Positions 8,153 to 18,767 of a stretch of 64,000 bases of DNA are shown piece by piece. The position numbers and the translations under genes are program-made. The DNA comes from Terasakiispira papahanaumokuakeensis (lineage in GTDB: Bacteria > Pseudomonadota > Gammaproteobacteria > Pseudomonadales > Halomonadaceae). The stretch spans positions 2,989,980-3,053,979 of the forward strand of contig NZ_MDTQ01000001.1 of the NCBI RefSeq assembly GCF_001709345.1, read 5' to 3'. Each line of letters starts with the position of its first letter. Within the stretch, counting starts at the first letter, position 1. The notes below the pieces were generated by a model. The model did not search any database and was not told the DNA's origin. It saw only the letters and a program-made list of their open reading frames with translations.

Positions 8153-8512
8153 TTAGGCTTTCACCGCAGCGACAACACTCACTTCAACTTTGAGGTCTGG
8201 AGAAGCCATGCGGGCTTCGACACAAGCGCGGGCCGGGGCATGGCCGGTCGGTACCCAGGCATCCCAAACTTCATTCATACCGTCAAAATCAACCATATCG
8301 CGAATATAAAGAGTCGCCGACAACAGGTGCTCTCGATCACTGCCTGCCTCTTTCAGCAGCTCGTCGACTTTCGCCAGCATACTGCGAGTTTGCGCTTGAA
8401 TATCAGACTGGCGATCTTCTGTCGCACAGACCTGGCCACACAGATAAATAGTCCCATTGTGAATGACCGCTCGACTCATACGGGCCTGGGTTTCCAAGCG
8501 CTGAATACTCAT
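8153..8512 (-). CDS. RidA-family enamine/imine deaminase
   Basis: This 119-residue YjgF/YER057c/UK114 protein has the family pattern [13 protein letters not shown], then [23 protein letters not shown] and [19 protein letters not shown]; the arginine in PARACVEA is the carboxylate-binding residue of active RidA enzymes. RidA hydrolyses reactive 2-aminoacrylate and related imines made by PLP enzymes. It is transcribed away from thiC. In Salmonella RidA loss disturbs thiamine synthesis, so the pairing may be meaningful, though this is inference. The trimeric cytosolic fold is known for the family. Orthology to RidA itself rather than to a RidA1-7 paralogue is not settled. Confidence 0.88.
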   Translation of the reverse strand: MSIQRLETQARMSRAVIHNGTIYLCGQVCATEDRQSDIQAQTRSMLAKVDELLKEAGSDREHLLSATLYIRDMVDFDGMNEVWDAWVPTGHAPARACVEARMASPDLKVEVSVVAAVKA

Positions 8513-8734
8513 GCAGCTCTCCTATTGCTTTATTGGGATGAGAGATATCAAATAATGATTTGGACACGTGATCATGGCACTCACTATGCCACAAGGCGAT
8601 CAAGACTAGCAGAACCCCATATCCCTTGCACCGAATATCCCTTGCAACGGCAAAGTAATGCGTTAGACTGGCGCCAGCAGCTGGATCGACAACACATTTA
8701 TGGTCGAGACGATTGTCACCACAGTCTGCCGCTT

Positions 8735-8819
8735 CATCTTGACGGGGTGCCGTAACCAATCGGCTGAGATGATACCCGCAATACCTGAACCGGTTCGCAC
8801 CGGCGTAGGGATCGAGATG
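8735..8819 (+). ncRNA. TPP riboswitch (THI element)
   Basis: The conserved thi-box parts occur in order: GGGGTGCC (8744-8751), GGCTGAGATGATACCCGC, ACCTGAACC and the distal GTAGGGATCGAG. The outer P1 stem pairs CATCTTGA at 8735-8742 with TCGAGATG at 8812-8819 (8 bp including one G-T). It sits 114 bp before the thiC start, so thiC should be shut down when thiamine pyrophosphate is plentiful. The 220 bp between ridA and this element show no gene. Confidence 0.95.
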
Positions 8820-8825
8820 CATACT

Positions 8826-10874
<2,049 letters not shown>

Positions 10875-10905
10875 GCCCTAAATCACGCGATTCAGTACGA
10901 TATTC

Positions 10906-10936
10906 AATGCCCGGCACTCGCTGGGCATTTTCTTTT
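10906..10936 (+). terminator. Rho-independent terminator after thiC
   Basis: AATGCCCGGC (10906-10915) and GCTGGGCATT (10920-10929) form a 10-bp stem with one mismatch and a 4-base loop, followed by TTCTTTT. It lies 32 bp after the thiC stop. Confidence 0.88.
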
Positions 10937-11070
10937 GTGATTACTCTCACATCGGCTTGCCATCACTGGCGCTACTCTATTCGCCGAATATCGAGTCCAA
11001 GTCTATATGACCCAGGCGATAGCGTCTTAACGGTCGTCTGGTACTGGACGATTCACTGCCTTTTTTGCGA

Positions 11071-11087
11071 GTCTCAAAATATGAGAC
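11071..11087. promoter_or_regulatory. Palindromic operator candidate upstream of the IclR gene
   Basis: GTCTCA-AAATA-TGAGAC is a perfect 6-bp inverted repeat with a 5-bp spacer, 79 bp before the IclR-family start. Autoregulation by the IclR protein is inferred only from position. Confidence 0.4.
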
Positions 11088-11165
11088 GAAAACCATTTTT
11101 TATCTCGTTATGCTCAGCGTTATAACAACAATGAGCGAACGATTGATATTGATGCAAGGACGGTC

Positions 11166-11981
11166 ATGAACAATCACGCGAAAAAACTGGCCACACCCGC
11201 CGCCAATGCAGCGGGCCCTTCGACTCTGCGCCATGCCATGCAACTGTTAAAGATCACAGCCGCAGGCGGCTACCAAGGGGCCAGTATTGATGATTATTTA
11301 GATGCGATGACACTCAGTCGACCCAGTATTTATCGTCTACTGAAGAGTCTGAAAGCAGAAGATTATTTGCGCAGCTCACCTAAACGCGGACGCTATTTAT
11401 TAGGCTATCAGCTGCTGGCACTGGGCGCCCAAGCGGGCAATGGGTCAGGTTTGCGTGATTTGATGCGCCCCCGACTACTGTCTTTGGCCCAACGCTTTGG
11501 CGATAGCTTTTATCTGTTTGCCCGCGATGGTATCTACGCTGTTTGCCTTGAAGTACAAAATGGCGCTTACCCGGTGGGAAGCTTTGTGCGTGCGACGGGA
11601 GAACGTGTCCCACTAGGCGTTGGACAAGCCTCTATCGCACTATTGGCTCAACTCCCACTGGCAGAGCGTCATACGTTATTGAAGCACAGTGCGACACAGC
11701 TTGAGCACGATTACCAGATCAGCATTGAGGATGTTGAGACAGAAATTGAGTTTCTCCATCAACACGGTTATGCCCGCGGAGTCGAAGGCTCGCAACTGCC
11801 TGAGTACACCGGCCTGGCGCTCCCAATTCTGGATCATAGTGGTCACCCGTTAGGGGCGTTGAGCTGTGCCATGCTGAAATCCCGTATGACCGATGAACAC
11901 CGCCAAGCGGTACTAGCCGGTATGCGTCACCACGTCACTGAACTGGTTGAGCAGGCCCATAGCTTGCTGCATTTGGAGTAA
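11166..11981 (+). CDS. IclR-family transcriptional regulator
   Basis: This 271-residue protein has an N-terminal winged helix (HAMQLLKITAAGGYQGASIDDY to SRPSIYRLLKSLKAEDYL) and a C-terminal IclR effector domain (RFGDSFYLFARDG, VGSFVRATGERVPLGVGQAS, GYARGVEGSQLPEYTGLALPI). AAGGA precedes the ATG. Only 3 bp separate it from the FAD oxidase gene, so the regulator probably controls the oxidase and the antiporter after it. A palindrome at 11071 is a possible self-operator. The effector is unknown but should relate to the amine or amino acid consumed by the oxidase. Confidence 0.9.
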   Translation: MNNHAKKLATPAANAAGPSTLRHAMQLLKITAAGGYQGASIDDYLDAMTLSRPSIYRLLKSLKAEDYLRSSPKRGRYLLGYQLLALGAQAGNGSGLRDLMRPRLLSLAQRFGDSFYLFARDGIYAVCLEVQNGAYPVGSFVRATGERVPLGVGQASIALLAQLPLAERHTLLKHSATQLEHDYQISIEDVETEIEFLHQHGYARGVEGSQLPEYTGLALPILDHSGHPLGALSCAMLKSRMTDEHRQAVLAGMRHHVTELVEQAHSLLHLE

Positions 11982-11984
11982 CCC

Positions 11985-13274
11985 ATGACCTATGCATTGG
12001 CCCCGAGCCATCAACATGCCTGCGGCTGGAACCATTGGCTGCCACCGCGTGAACCACATCCTTCACTGACACACGATCAGAGTGCTGAAGTGGTCATCGT
12101 CGGCGCGGGCTATACCGGTGTCGCTGCGGCGCGGGCTTGGGCAATGCAACGTCCGGATGATCGGATTCTACTGCTGGATGCCAGCACTCTAGGCGAAGGC
12201 AGCCCAGGGCGTAACTCTGGCTTCATGCTAGAAATCGCCCTGGCCAATGATGCCTCAGCCGACCAGCTGGCCCGAATGGCACAACTGAATGAGATCAGCC
12301 GCACCACCATGGCTGAAATTCGTCACTTAGTCACCACTCATCAGATTGATTGCCAGTTACAACATAGTGGTACGTTAAGAGCGGCCTGCACCCCAGAAGG
12401 CCTCGCCAGCATCGCCGCCTATAAAACGTTTCTGCAAAGTGCCGGTTTGCGCCATGAAGTCCTGTCTCGGCAAGCACTGGCTGATCGCATTGGCACCGAT
12501 TATTACCATGAAGGTCTATATTCACCAGATTGTTACCTGGTTCAACCTGCCGCCTTGATTCGCGGCTTGGCCGATTGTCTGCCCCCTCAAGTGAAGCGCT
12601 ATGAAAATACGCGGGTAACACGTGTTCACCGTGAAGGTGATCAATGGCAGGTCAATACGGATCAGGCCCAAATCCGGGCTCCTCAAGTGATTCTGGCCAA
12701 TAACGCCTTTTCACGCATGCTCGGTGCGGATCATTCACGTCTGACGGCAATTTATACGTATGCTGCCGTCACCGATGTACTTCCCGAATCGGTTCAGGCC
12801 GAGGTGATGCCACAGGCCTGGGGCCTGCTACCAGCCCACCGTTTGGGCTGCACATTACGTAGTACCGCCGATGGCCGTTTGATGATTCGTTCGCTGTATA
12901 GCTACGAAAAAGAGCAAGACAACACCGCTGTACAACACCATCTGCAAAGTAGTTTTGATGCGCGCTACCCCCAACTCAAGGATTATCCCCTAACAGAGGT
13001 ATGGGGCGGCACCACAGGCCTGACCTATAACGGCGCCCCGGTCTGGGGCGAGATTCAACCCGGGTTATATGTCTCAGCAGGCTGTAATGGTGGCGGCATT
13101 GTCAAAGGTACTTTTCTCGGCCAAACCTTGGCCCATAAAGCCATGGGGCAGGCTACACCCGATATCCACGGCCTGTTTGGCCAGGCCAGTTGGATGCCCC
13201 CCGAGCCCGTGCGTAAGTTGGGCTTTCACTTAATCGCCGCGCTTGAACGCCGCAAAGCCAATGGCGAAGCCTGA
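11985..13274 (+). CDS. FAD-dependent amine/amino-acid oxidoreductase (DAO, PuuB-like)
   Basis: This 429-residue DAO-fold flavoenzyme has the dinucleotide-binding motif VVIVGAGYTGVAAARAWA near residue 35, then LLLDASTLGEGSPGRNSGFM, as in gamma-glutamylputrescine oxidase and related enzymes that oxidise a C-N bond. Near the C-terminus, WGGTTGLTYNGAPVWGEI and GLYVSAGCNGGGIVKGTFLG close the FAD site. The conserved HNWWPPR-like opening of this group is seen as NHWLPPRE. The substrate cannot be set; PuuB neighbours are absent. It is cotranscribed with the IclR regulator (3-bp gap, GGAG before the ATG). Confidence 0.85.
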   Translation: MTYALAPSHQHACGWNHWLPPREPHPSLTHDQSAEVVIVGAGYTGVAAARAWAMQRPDDRILLLDASTLGEGSPGRNSGFMLEIALANDASADQLARMAQLNEISRTTMAEIRHLVTTHQIDCQLQHSGTLRAACTPEGLASIAAYKTFLQSAGLRHEVLSRQALADRIGTDYYHEGLYSPDCYLVQPAALIRGLADCLPPQVKRYENTRVTRVHREGDQWQVNTDQAQIRAPQVILANNAFSRMLGADHSRLTAIYTYAAVTDVLPESVQAEVMPQAWGLLPAHRLGCTLRSTADGRLMIRSLYSYEKEQDNTAVQHHLQSSFDARYPQLKDYPLTEVWGGTTGLTYNGAPVWGEIQPGLYVSAGCNGGGIVKGTFLGQTLAHKAMGQATPDIHGLFGQASWMPPEPVRKLGFHLIAALERRKANGEA

Positions 13275-13296
13275 AATACTCTTGTCTCTCCCTCAT

Positions 13297-13320
13297 AACC
13301 GAGATGTCCGCTCGGTTTAA
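13297..13320 (+). terminator. Weak hairpin between oxidase and antiporter genes
   Basis: AACCGAG (13297-13303) and CTCGGTT (13311-13317) form a 7-bp stem with a 7-base loop followed by TAA. It has no long T run, so it may only attenuate transcription into the antiporter gene. Confidence 0.35.
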
Positions 13321-13378
13321 GGCTAATGATCGACTTGATCTTGCATCAAGTTAAAAAAAATAATCAAAGAGGTCTCCA

Positions 13379-14782
13379 ATGGACACTAACCTAGGACTTG
13401 TGTCGGTTTTACCGGCTACGCTGGCCATTATTTTGGCTTTTGTTACTCGTAATACGGTCTTCTCCTTGGCTGTCGCCTGCTTGGTCGGCGTCCTGGCCAT
13501 GGGGAATGGCTTAATGGGCTTTCCGACACTACTCAAAGAAACGCTGGGTACGACCAGCTTTTCTTGGATTCTACTATTAGAGCTGTTTATCGGCACGGTC
13601 ATCGCCTTTTTCCAACGCACTGGCGCAGTCCAAAACTTTTCGGGATGGATTGAAAAGCGTCACTTATCACGGATCAAAGTACAGCTCATTGGTTGGGTGA
13701 TGGGGATGTTCGTCTTCTTCAGTGATTACTTCAGCCCGTTATTTGTGGGCACCACCATGCGCAACCTGTGCGATCGCTATAAGGTGTCCCGAGAAAAGCT
13801 GGCTTACATTGCAGACTCCACCTCAGCACCGGTCAGCGTGCTCATGCCGATCACCGGTTGGGCGGTATTCATCTCGGGACTACTGATTGGGATGGGCCCC
13901 ATTGAAGATGCTCACCAGGCCATGTCAGTGTTCATCCACGCCATTCCTTTTAACTTATATGCCTGGGTCTCCGTTATTGTGGTCGGGCTGGTCATTATGG
14001 GCCTGATCCCGCTATTTGGGCCGATGAAAAAGGCAGAACGCCGCGCCCTCGAAGAAGGCAAAGTCCTAAGAGACGGTGCTGAGCCACTGATGGGTGAAGA
14101 ATTGACCGATATCACCCCTTATCCGGGCGCCAAAACCTCGTTATTCCTGAACTTTTTCTTACCCGTATTGGTGGTCATCAGCATCGCCATCGGTACCTTT
14201 ATCGTGATGGGGTCAGCCAAAACCATGGAAGCCTTCCTCGGCGCCTCGGTGGTACTAGGAATCATCATGCGCGCCCAAGGCATCCCGCTTAATGACATCA
14301 TCAAAACAGCAGTATCCGGCATGAAAGGCGTCATGCCCGCGATCGTCATCCTGGCTTTGGCTTATTCGCTCAATCAGCTCTCTAAAGATATGGGGACTGC
14401 CCAGTACATTGTCTCCGTGACCGAAGATTGGCTGACGCCACACCTATTACCGGCCATGACATTCATGATTGCCGCCGTCATCGCTTTTTCCACAGGCACC
14501 TCATGGGGCACTTTTGCCATCATGATGCCACTGGCCGTGCCCGTCGCCTTTACCCTCACCGGGGATAACATCACGCCCTTGGTCTATGCCACTGTTGCCG
14601 CTGTCGCTGGAGGTGGTGTCTTTGGTGATCACTGCTCACCCTTGTCGGACACCTCTGTACTCGCCTCAACCGGTGCGGCTTCTGATCATATCGACCACGT
14701 CAAAACCCAAATTCCTTTTGCCTTAGCGGTAGCGGTCCTAACCTTGGGTCTCTATCTGATTGCTGGCTTTAGCTGGCTTTAA
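13379..14782 (+). CDS. NhaC-type Na+/H+ antiporter family transporter
   Basis: A 467-residue inner-membrane protein with about 11-12 hydrophobic helices. Family marks are FFSDYFSPLFVGTTMR, SREKLAYIADSTSAPVSVL and the C-terminal FSTGTSWGTFAIMMPLAVP and GGGVFGDHCSPLSDTSVLAS, as in NhaC/MleN-type exchangers. Some members swap Na+ for organic acids instead of only protons. Following an IclR regulator and a FAD oxidase, an organic substrate for that oxidase is possible, though this is inference. AAAGAGG precedes the ATG. The stop lies 36 bp from the convergent norR stop. Confidence 0.9.
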   Translation: MDTNLGLVSVLPATLAIILAFVTRNTVFSLAVACLVGVLAMGNGLMGFPTLLKETLGTTSFSWILLLELFIGTVIAFFQRTGAVQNFSGWIEKRHLSRIKVQLIGWVMGMFVFFSDYFSPLFVGTTMRNLCDRYKVSREKLAYIADSTSAPVSVLMPITGWAVFISGLLIGMGPIEDAHQAMSVFIHAIPFNLYAWVSVIVVGLVIMGLIPLFGPMKKAERRALEEGKVLRDGAEPLMGEELTDITPYPGAKTSLFLNFFLPVLVVISIAIGTFIVMGSAKTMEAFLGASVVLGIIMRAQGIPLNDIIKTAVSGMKGVMPAIVILALAYSLNQLSKDMGTAQYIVSVTEDWLTPHLLPAMTFMIAAVIAFSTGTSWGTFAIMMPLAVPVAFTLTGDNITPLVYATVAAVAGGGVFGDHCSPLSDTSVLASTGAASDHIDHVKTQIPFALAVAVLTLGLYLIAGFSWL

Positions 14783-14784
14783 GA

Positions 14785-14826
14785 TTGACTCAACGAGGTT
14801 AGCTCAACGAGACCGATTCAACGAGA
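14785..14826. repeat. 14-bp imperfect tandem repeat, three units, running into the norR stop
   Basis: Units TTGACTCAACGAGG (14785), TTAGCTCAACGAGA (14799) and CCGATTCAACGAGA (14813) share the core TCAACGAG at exact 14-bp spacing. The last unit encodes the final residues and stop of norR. Confidence 0.85.
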
Positions 14827-16389
14827 CTTCAACCCAAGCCGTCGCGCCAGCTTATGCAGGTTACTGGCATCCATTTGCAAAGAATGGGCGGCTTGGGTCC
14901 AGTTCATCTCATGGGCTTCTAACGCCTGCTCGATGAGCTGAATCTGTAACTGTGCAACGGCATCTTTGAGCGATACACCATATCTCAATGTCTCGATAGC
15001 CGAGACCGTTTGAGGCCTCACCATCTCATCACAGTGCCGAGTAGACTGGGCGGACAAGGACGCCGTAGGCAGGACATCCAGATCTAAGTGACTGGACTCA
15101 ATCGAGACAACCTCCTGAGGCTTGGCCGTCTGATTCACTGCTCGCAAAGCAGCACGACTCAGCACATGCTCCAATTCACGGACATTACCGGGCCAATGGT
15201 AAACGCATAGCGCCTGCTGGGCTTGTGGCGTCAGCCTTAATCCCCGGACACCTAAACGCGCTCGGTTAAGCTCCACGAAATATCCCGCCAGCATCAGAAT
15301 ATCACCACCACGATCGCGCAATGGCGGCACCTGTACTGGATACACGGAGAGCCGGTGGTAGAGGTCGGCTCGAAATTCACCCCATCGCACCATGTCACTC
15401 AAATGCCGATTAGTGGCGGCGACAATACGGACATCCACACGACGCGGCGTATCCGACCCAAGTCGCTGGATTTCTCCATTCTGCAAACAGCGCAATAACT
15501 TAGCCTGCACCACAAGGGGCAACTCGCCCACTTCATCCAGTAAAAGCGTCCCTTGATCGGCGGATTCAAACTTACCTTTACGGTCACTAACCGCCCCTGA
15601 AAAAGCGCCTTTAACATGACCAAACAACTCACTTTCTACCAACGATTCAGGTAACGCTGCACAATTCACGTACACCAGAGGCTGTGAGGCACGCCCCGAA
15701 CGCTGATGCAACTGTTGAGCCACCAGCTCTTTACCCACTCCCGTTTCCCCTTGTATCAAAACAGGCAAGGGGGAATCTGCGACAATCTCGATATCCTGTT
15801 GTAAAGACTGCATCACCGGGCTATGACCGATCATACCTGTCTCATTCTTCAGTATCGGCTCATAAACAAAAGCAGCGTTGGCGGGATCATAGTCAGTCAC
15901 TTGTGCTTCCAGGGTGCTCATATAAATCACCCATTCAGTGAGTCGAGCCACTGGATCGATCAGCTGAAGCTGTTCATCCGTCAGTACTGCACTGGCCACC
16001 GAATCTAAGGTTAGAGCCCCCCAGCACTGCTCACCGACATATAAGCTCACACCAATACAGTCATGCACCGGTAGGGCTGTTTCTTGATGATCCTTTAAGA
16101 GCCCATCGTAAGGATCACACCAAGTACAATCCGGCGCAAAGCGCACCCATTCCCGCTGGCTAATGATACGTTGTAAACGCGGCTGACTGGTCAGCTCAAA
16201 ACGCCGCCCTCGCGTATCATCAACTAAACCGTGGATTGCCACCGGGCATAAATAGGCGCCTTCAAGCTTTAGCAGTCCAAGTGCTGAGGTCGGGAAATAA
16301 TGCGTTAATTGATCAAGCCAATATTGATAACGAGACTCCCCGTTGGCAGATGTCATGACCCCGGCCCAATCCAATGCAAGCGAATGCAC
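14818..16389 (-). CDS. norR: NorR, nitric-oxide-sensing sigma54 activator
   Basis: This 523-residue protein has the three NorR parts: an N-terminal GAF domain with a non-haem iron centre, an AAA+ domain and a Fis-type helix-turn-helix (ANLHKLARRLGL-like SNLHKLARRLGLKSR). Iron-centre residues of E. coli NorR have counterparts Asp92 (CDPYDGL), Cys111 (HDCIG) and Asp129 (LTLDS). Walker A is GETGVGKE (214-221), Walker B LLLDEVGEL, and the sigma54-contact loop reads GAFSGA (261-266) instead of GAFTGA. Divergent from RIC-hmp, with three NorR sites between them. When the iron binds NO, the AAA+ domain is released and opens the sigma54 promoter. Confidence 0.95.
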   Translation of the reverse strand: MHSLALDWAGVMTSANGESRYQYWLDQLTHYFPTSALGLLKLEGAYLCPVAIHGLVDDTRGRRFELTSQPRLQRIISQREWVRFAPDCTWCDPYDGLLKDHQETALPVHDCIGVSLYVGEQCWGALTLDSVASAVLTDEQLQLIDPVARLTEWVIYMSTLEAQVTDYDPANAAFVYEPILKNETGMIGHSPVMQSLQQDIEIVADSPLPVLIQGETGVGKELVAQQLHQRSGRASQPLVYVNCAALPESLVESELFGHVKGAFSGAVSDRKGKFESADQGTLLLDEVGELPLVVQAKLLRCLQNGEIQRLGSDTPRRVDVRIVAATNRHLSDMVRWGEFRADLYHRLSVYPVQVPPLRDRGGDILMLAGYFVELNRARLGVRGLRLTPQAQQALCVYHWPGNVRELEHVLSRAALRAVNQTAKPQEVVSIESSHLDLDVLPTASLSAQSTRHCDEMVRPQTVSAIETLRYGVSLKDAVAQLQIQLIEQALEAHEMNWTQAAHSLQMDASNLHKLARRLGLKSR

Positions 16390-16420
16390 ACTGATCTCCC
16401 CGTCGACTTCATTTAAACAA

Positions 16421-16476
16421 GGTCAATATGACCTTTTAAGGTAATATTAACCCGACATAACCAGGTACTAAATACC
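16421..16476. promoter_or_regulatory. Three NorR operators
   Basis: Three perfect GT-N7-AC sites occur: 16422-16432 (GTCAATATGAC), 16441-16451 (GTAATATTAAC) and 16465-16475 (GTACTAAATAC). Each also has the extended form GGT-N7-ACC. Three such sites are what the E. coli NorR enhancer uses. They lie between norR and the sigma54 promoter. A small hairpin (CCGCAT 16493 / ATGCGG 16502) sits between the enhancer and that promoter. Confidence 0.88.
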
Positions 16477-16517
16477 TCATAAGAGTTAATCACCGCATCA
16501 AATGCGGCTTTAACAAT

Positions 16518-16533
16518 TGGCACGAGATTTGAA
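16518..16533 (+). promoter_or_regulatory. Sigma54 (-24/-12) promoter for RIC-hmp
   Basis: TGGCACG-AGAT-TTGAA matches the consensus TGGCACG-N4-TTGCA except for A instead of C in the -12 element. It is 78 bp before the RIC start and about 45-95 bp downstream of the NorR operators, as expected for enhancer activation. Confidence 0.75.
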
Positions 16534-16610
16534 TAAATCAAAATAAAGTCAGCACAGCACTGGCATAAACGCTTAACCATGAGGCGTCAGCGTTATACAG
16601 GAGAGTGATC

Positions 16611-17273
16611 ATGAATTTATTAAAACAAACGACCGGCCAATTGGCATTGCATCACCCGCTGGCCACTCAAACGTTAAAGCAGATGAACATTGATTATTTA
16701 AATAATCCTCATCAGAAATTGGAAGAGGCTTTCACCTCAACAGAAGACGACATGATCAGAATGAGTCAACAACTCATTCAAAATCAGTGCTATGCCAGCG
16801 AACAAGATGATTCGAATCTTAAAGAGTACTCAACAAGTCAATTAATTGATTATATTCTTTGGCGCTATCACCAATGGCATCGTGCTCAACTCAACGCCTT
16901 GGTCGAATTACTGGATGATACCCCCTCGCAACATGACGATCAGCAAAGACTACAAAGTGAGATTCGAGCTTTCATTCACGCCCAAACACTCGATTTAGAA
17001 CAACATATGCAAAAAGAGGAAGCCATATTATTTCCAATGATGCAACAAAATAGCGCCATTCCCAAACCGGGTCCGATTCAAGTCATGATGCGAGAACACG
17101 AAATACATCAATCTCAGTTTCCAATCATTGATCAATTTATCTGTCGATTGAACCAAACCCCTCACCAGGCCTTAATCAATCGAATTCTCGTGCATCAACT
17201 CAATAAATTCAAAGTCGATCTAAGCATTCACATTCACATTGAAAATAACATTTTATTCCCACGTTTTGGATAA
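16611..17273 (+). CDS. RIC-family (YtfE/DnrN/ScdA) di-iron protein lacking the N-terminal cysteines
   Basis: This 220-residue homologue of YtfE (repair of iron centres, NO stress) begins with the ScdA_N-like TTGQLALHHPLATQTLKQMNIDY, but the invariant DYCCGG that should follow is DYLNNP. The hemerythrin-like domain is complete: RYHQWHRAQL, EQHMQKEEAILFPMM, MREHEIHQ and HIHIENNILFP give the histidines and glutamates that bind the two irons. The ATG at 16611 has AGGAG 7 bases upstream; a GTG at 16605 is less likely. It is first in a NorR-controlled unit with hmp. Loss of the cysteine pair may alter dimerisation or cluster delivery. Confidence 0.88.
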   Translation: MNLLKQTTGQLALHHPLATQTLKQMNIDYLNNPHQKLEEAFTSTEDDMIRMSQQLIQNQCYASEQDDSNLKEYSTSQLIDYILWRYHQWHRAQLNALVELLDDTPSQHDDQQRLQSEIRAFIHAQTLDLEQHMQKEEAILFPMMQQNSAIPKPGPIQVMMREHEIHQSQFPIIDQFICRLNQTPHQALINRILVHQLNKFKVDLSIHIHIENNILFPRFG

Positions 17274-17418
17274 AATTCAATTTCAAAAAACACCACTGCA
17301 ATTAAATACTTTTTAAACAAACGGGATCGACAAAATAAACCTTAATCAAAGAGCACTAATTAGAGAACGCTAACAAACGCATTTCAATGAACGCACCTCA
17401 ATAAATCAGGATAGTCTT

Positions 17419-18645
17419 ATGCAAGCGTCACAAATTGAATTAATTAAATCCACCATTCCGGTCTTAGAAGCCCATGGCGTGGAACTGATTCAACACTTTT
17501 ACCACCGAATGCTCACTCACAACAGTGAACTGCGTAATATATTTAACCATGCCCATCAAGCATCAGGACGGCAACCCCAAGCCCTAGCCGGTGCAGTACT
17601 GGCTTATGCACAACATATTGAAGATCCTTCAGCACTCTGGAAAACACTCGAACGGATTGCCCATAAGCACGTCAGCTTAAATATTAGAGCGGAGCATTAT
17701 GCGATTGTCGGCAAACATTTACTGGCTGCGATCAGCGAAGTGTTGGGTGACCAAGCCAGTGATGAATTAATTGAAGCATGGGCCGCTGCTTACCAGCAGC
17801 TGGCGGATGTCTTGATCACACTGGAAAGTGGCCTCTATCAGCAAGCGATTGACACTGAAGGCGGCTGGAGTGGCTGGCGTCCATTCATTATTGACCAGAA
17901 AATTCAAGAAAGTGACGAAATCACCTCTTTCTATTTCAAACCACTGGATGGAGGGCAAATCCCGACCTACCATCCAGGCCAATACATCAGTATTCAGGTT
18001 TATGTGCCATCACTGGGGGCCTTGCAACCACGGCAATACAGCTTGTCGGATGCACCCAACGGTGATTATTTGCGTATTTCGGTCAAACGTGAACCTGCCG
18101 CTCATGGCCAGCCTAGTGGACAAGTCTCCAACCTTTTGCATGATGAATATGACGAAGGTCGGATCGTCACGCTATCCCAACCCTATGGTGATTTTTATCT
18201 TGATCAGGGCAACCTGCAAGATTTAGAACCTCACGATCGCACATCCCCCGTCACCTTAATCAGCGGTGGCGTTGGCATCACCCCGATGATGGCCATGCTG
18301 AACCATTTGAATCAGCATACACCTGCTCGCCCGGTCTACTTCTACCATTGTGCACGTAACCGCCACGTTCATGCGTTTAAAGCGATTACAGACCGATTCA
18401 TAGACCAACCGGAGCATCGCGTTCATTATTATTATGATGAAGTCGATCAAGACGTTGATAAGGCAGTACAGCCAGGGCCTTTAACTTTGGCAGACACACT
18501 CCCTACCAGCGCATTGACCGGGCACTTCTATCTGTGTGGTCCGCAAGGATTCATGGCCCACCATATAGACGCTCTGAAACAACTGGGCGTGGGTGATGCC
18601 CAAATTCATGCAGAAACCTTTGGTTCTGGCGGTATTTCAGCTTAA
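17419..18645 (+). CDS. hmp: Flavohaemoprotein Hmp, nitric oxide dioxygenase
   Basis: This 408-residue protein has a globin domain (residues 1-140; proximal histidine in RIAHKHVSLNI, distal region FYHRML), an FAD domain (RQYSLSDAPNGDYLRISVKRE) and an NAD domain (LISGGVGITPMMAML, FYLCGPQGFM). It oxidises NO to nitrate using O2 and NADPH, or slowly reduces NO to N2O without oxygen. It follows RIC by 145 bp with no NorR site in the gap, so it is probably transcribed from the shared sigma54 promoter. AGGATAG precedes the ATG. It ends GSGGISA, as in other Hmp proteins. Confidence 0.96.
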   Translation: MQASQIELIKSTIPVLEAHGVELIQHFYHRMLTHNSELRNIFNHAHQASGRQPQALAGAVLAYAQHIEDPSALWKTLERIAHKHVSLNIRAEHYAIVGKHLLAAISEVLGDQASDELIEAWAAAYQQLADVLITLESGLYQQAIDTEGGWSGWRPFIIDQKIQESDEITSFYFKPLDGGQIPTYHPGQYISIQVYVPSLGALQPRQYSLSDAPNGDYLRISVKREPAAHGQPSGQVSNLLHDEYDEGRIVTLSQPYGDFYLDQGNLQDLEPHDRTSPVTLISGGVGITPMMAMLNHLNQHTPARPVYFYHCARNRHVHAFKAITDRFIDQPEHRVHYYYDEVDQDVDKAVQPGPLTLADTLPTSALTGHFYLCGPQGFMAHHIDALKQLGVGDAQIHAETFGSGGISA

Positions 18646-18649
18646 CACC

Positions 18650-18705
18650 TTTCTTCACGAGACAGATTTCTTCACGAGACAGCGCAGGGCTGACACGAGC
18701 CCTGC
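18650..18705 (+). terminator. 17-bp duplication and hairpin after hmp
   Basis: TTTCTTCACGAGACAGA (18650-18666) is repeated as TTTCTTCACGAGACAGC (18667-18683). A hairpin follows: GCAGGGCT (18684-18691) with AGCCCTGC (18698-18705), an 8-bp perfect stem with a 6-base loop. There is no T run, so termination is only likely. Confidence 0.5.
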
Positions 18706-18767
18706 CACTCAACCATCCCTCATCAAGTACAGATGCAGGGCAGGGTTACCCTGATATGGAGGCTCCA

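Noticed and set aside
8240-8755. Plus-strand open frame of 171 codons across ridA and the thiC leader
   Set aside because: It overlaps ridA antisense and runs into the TPP riboswitch; low-complexity His/Arg-rich translation.
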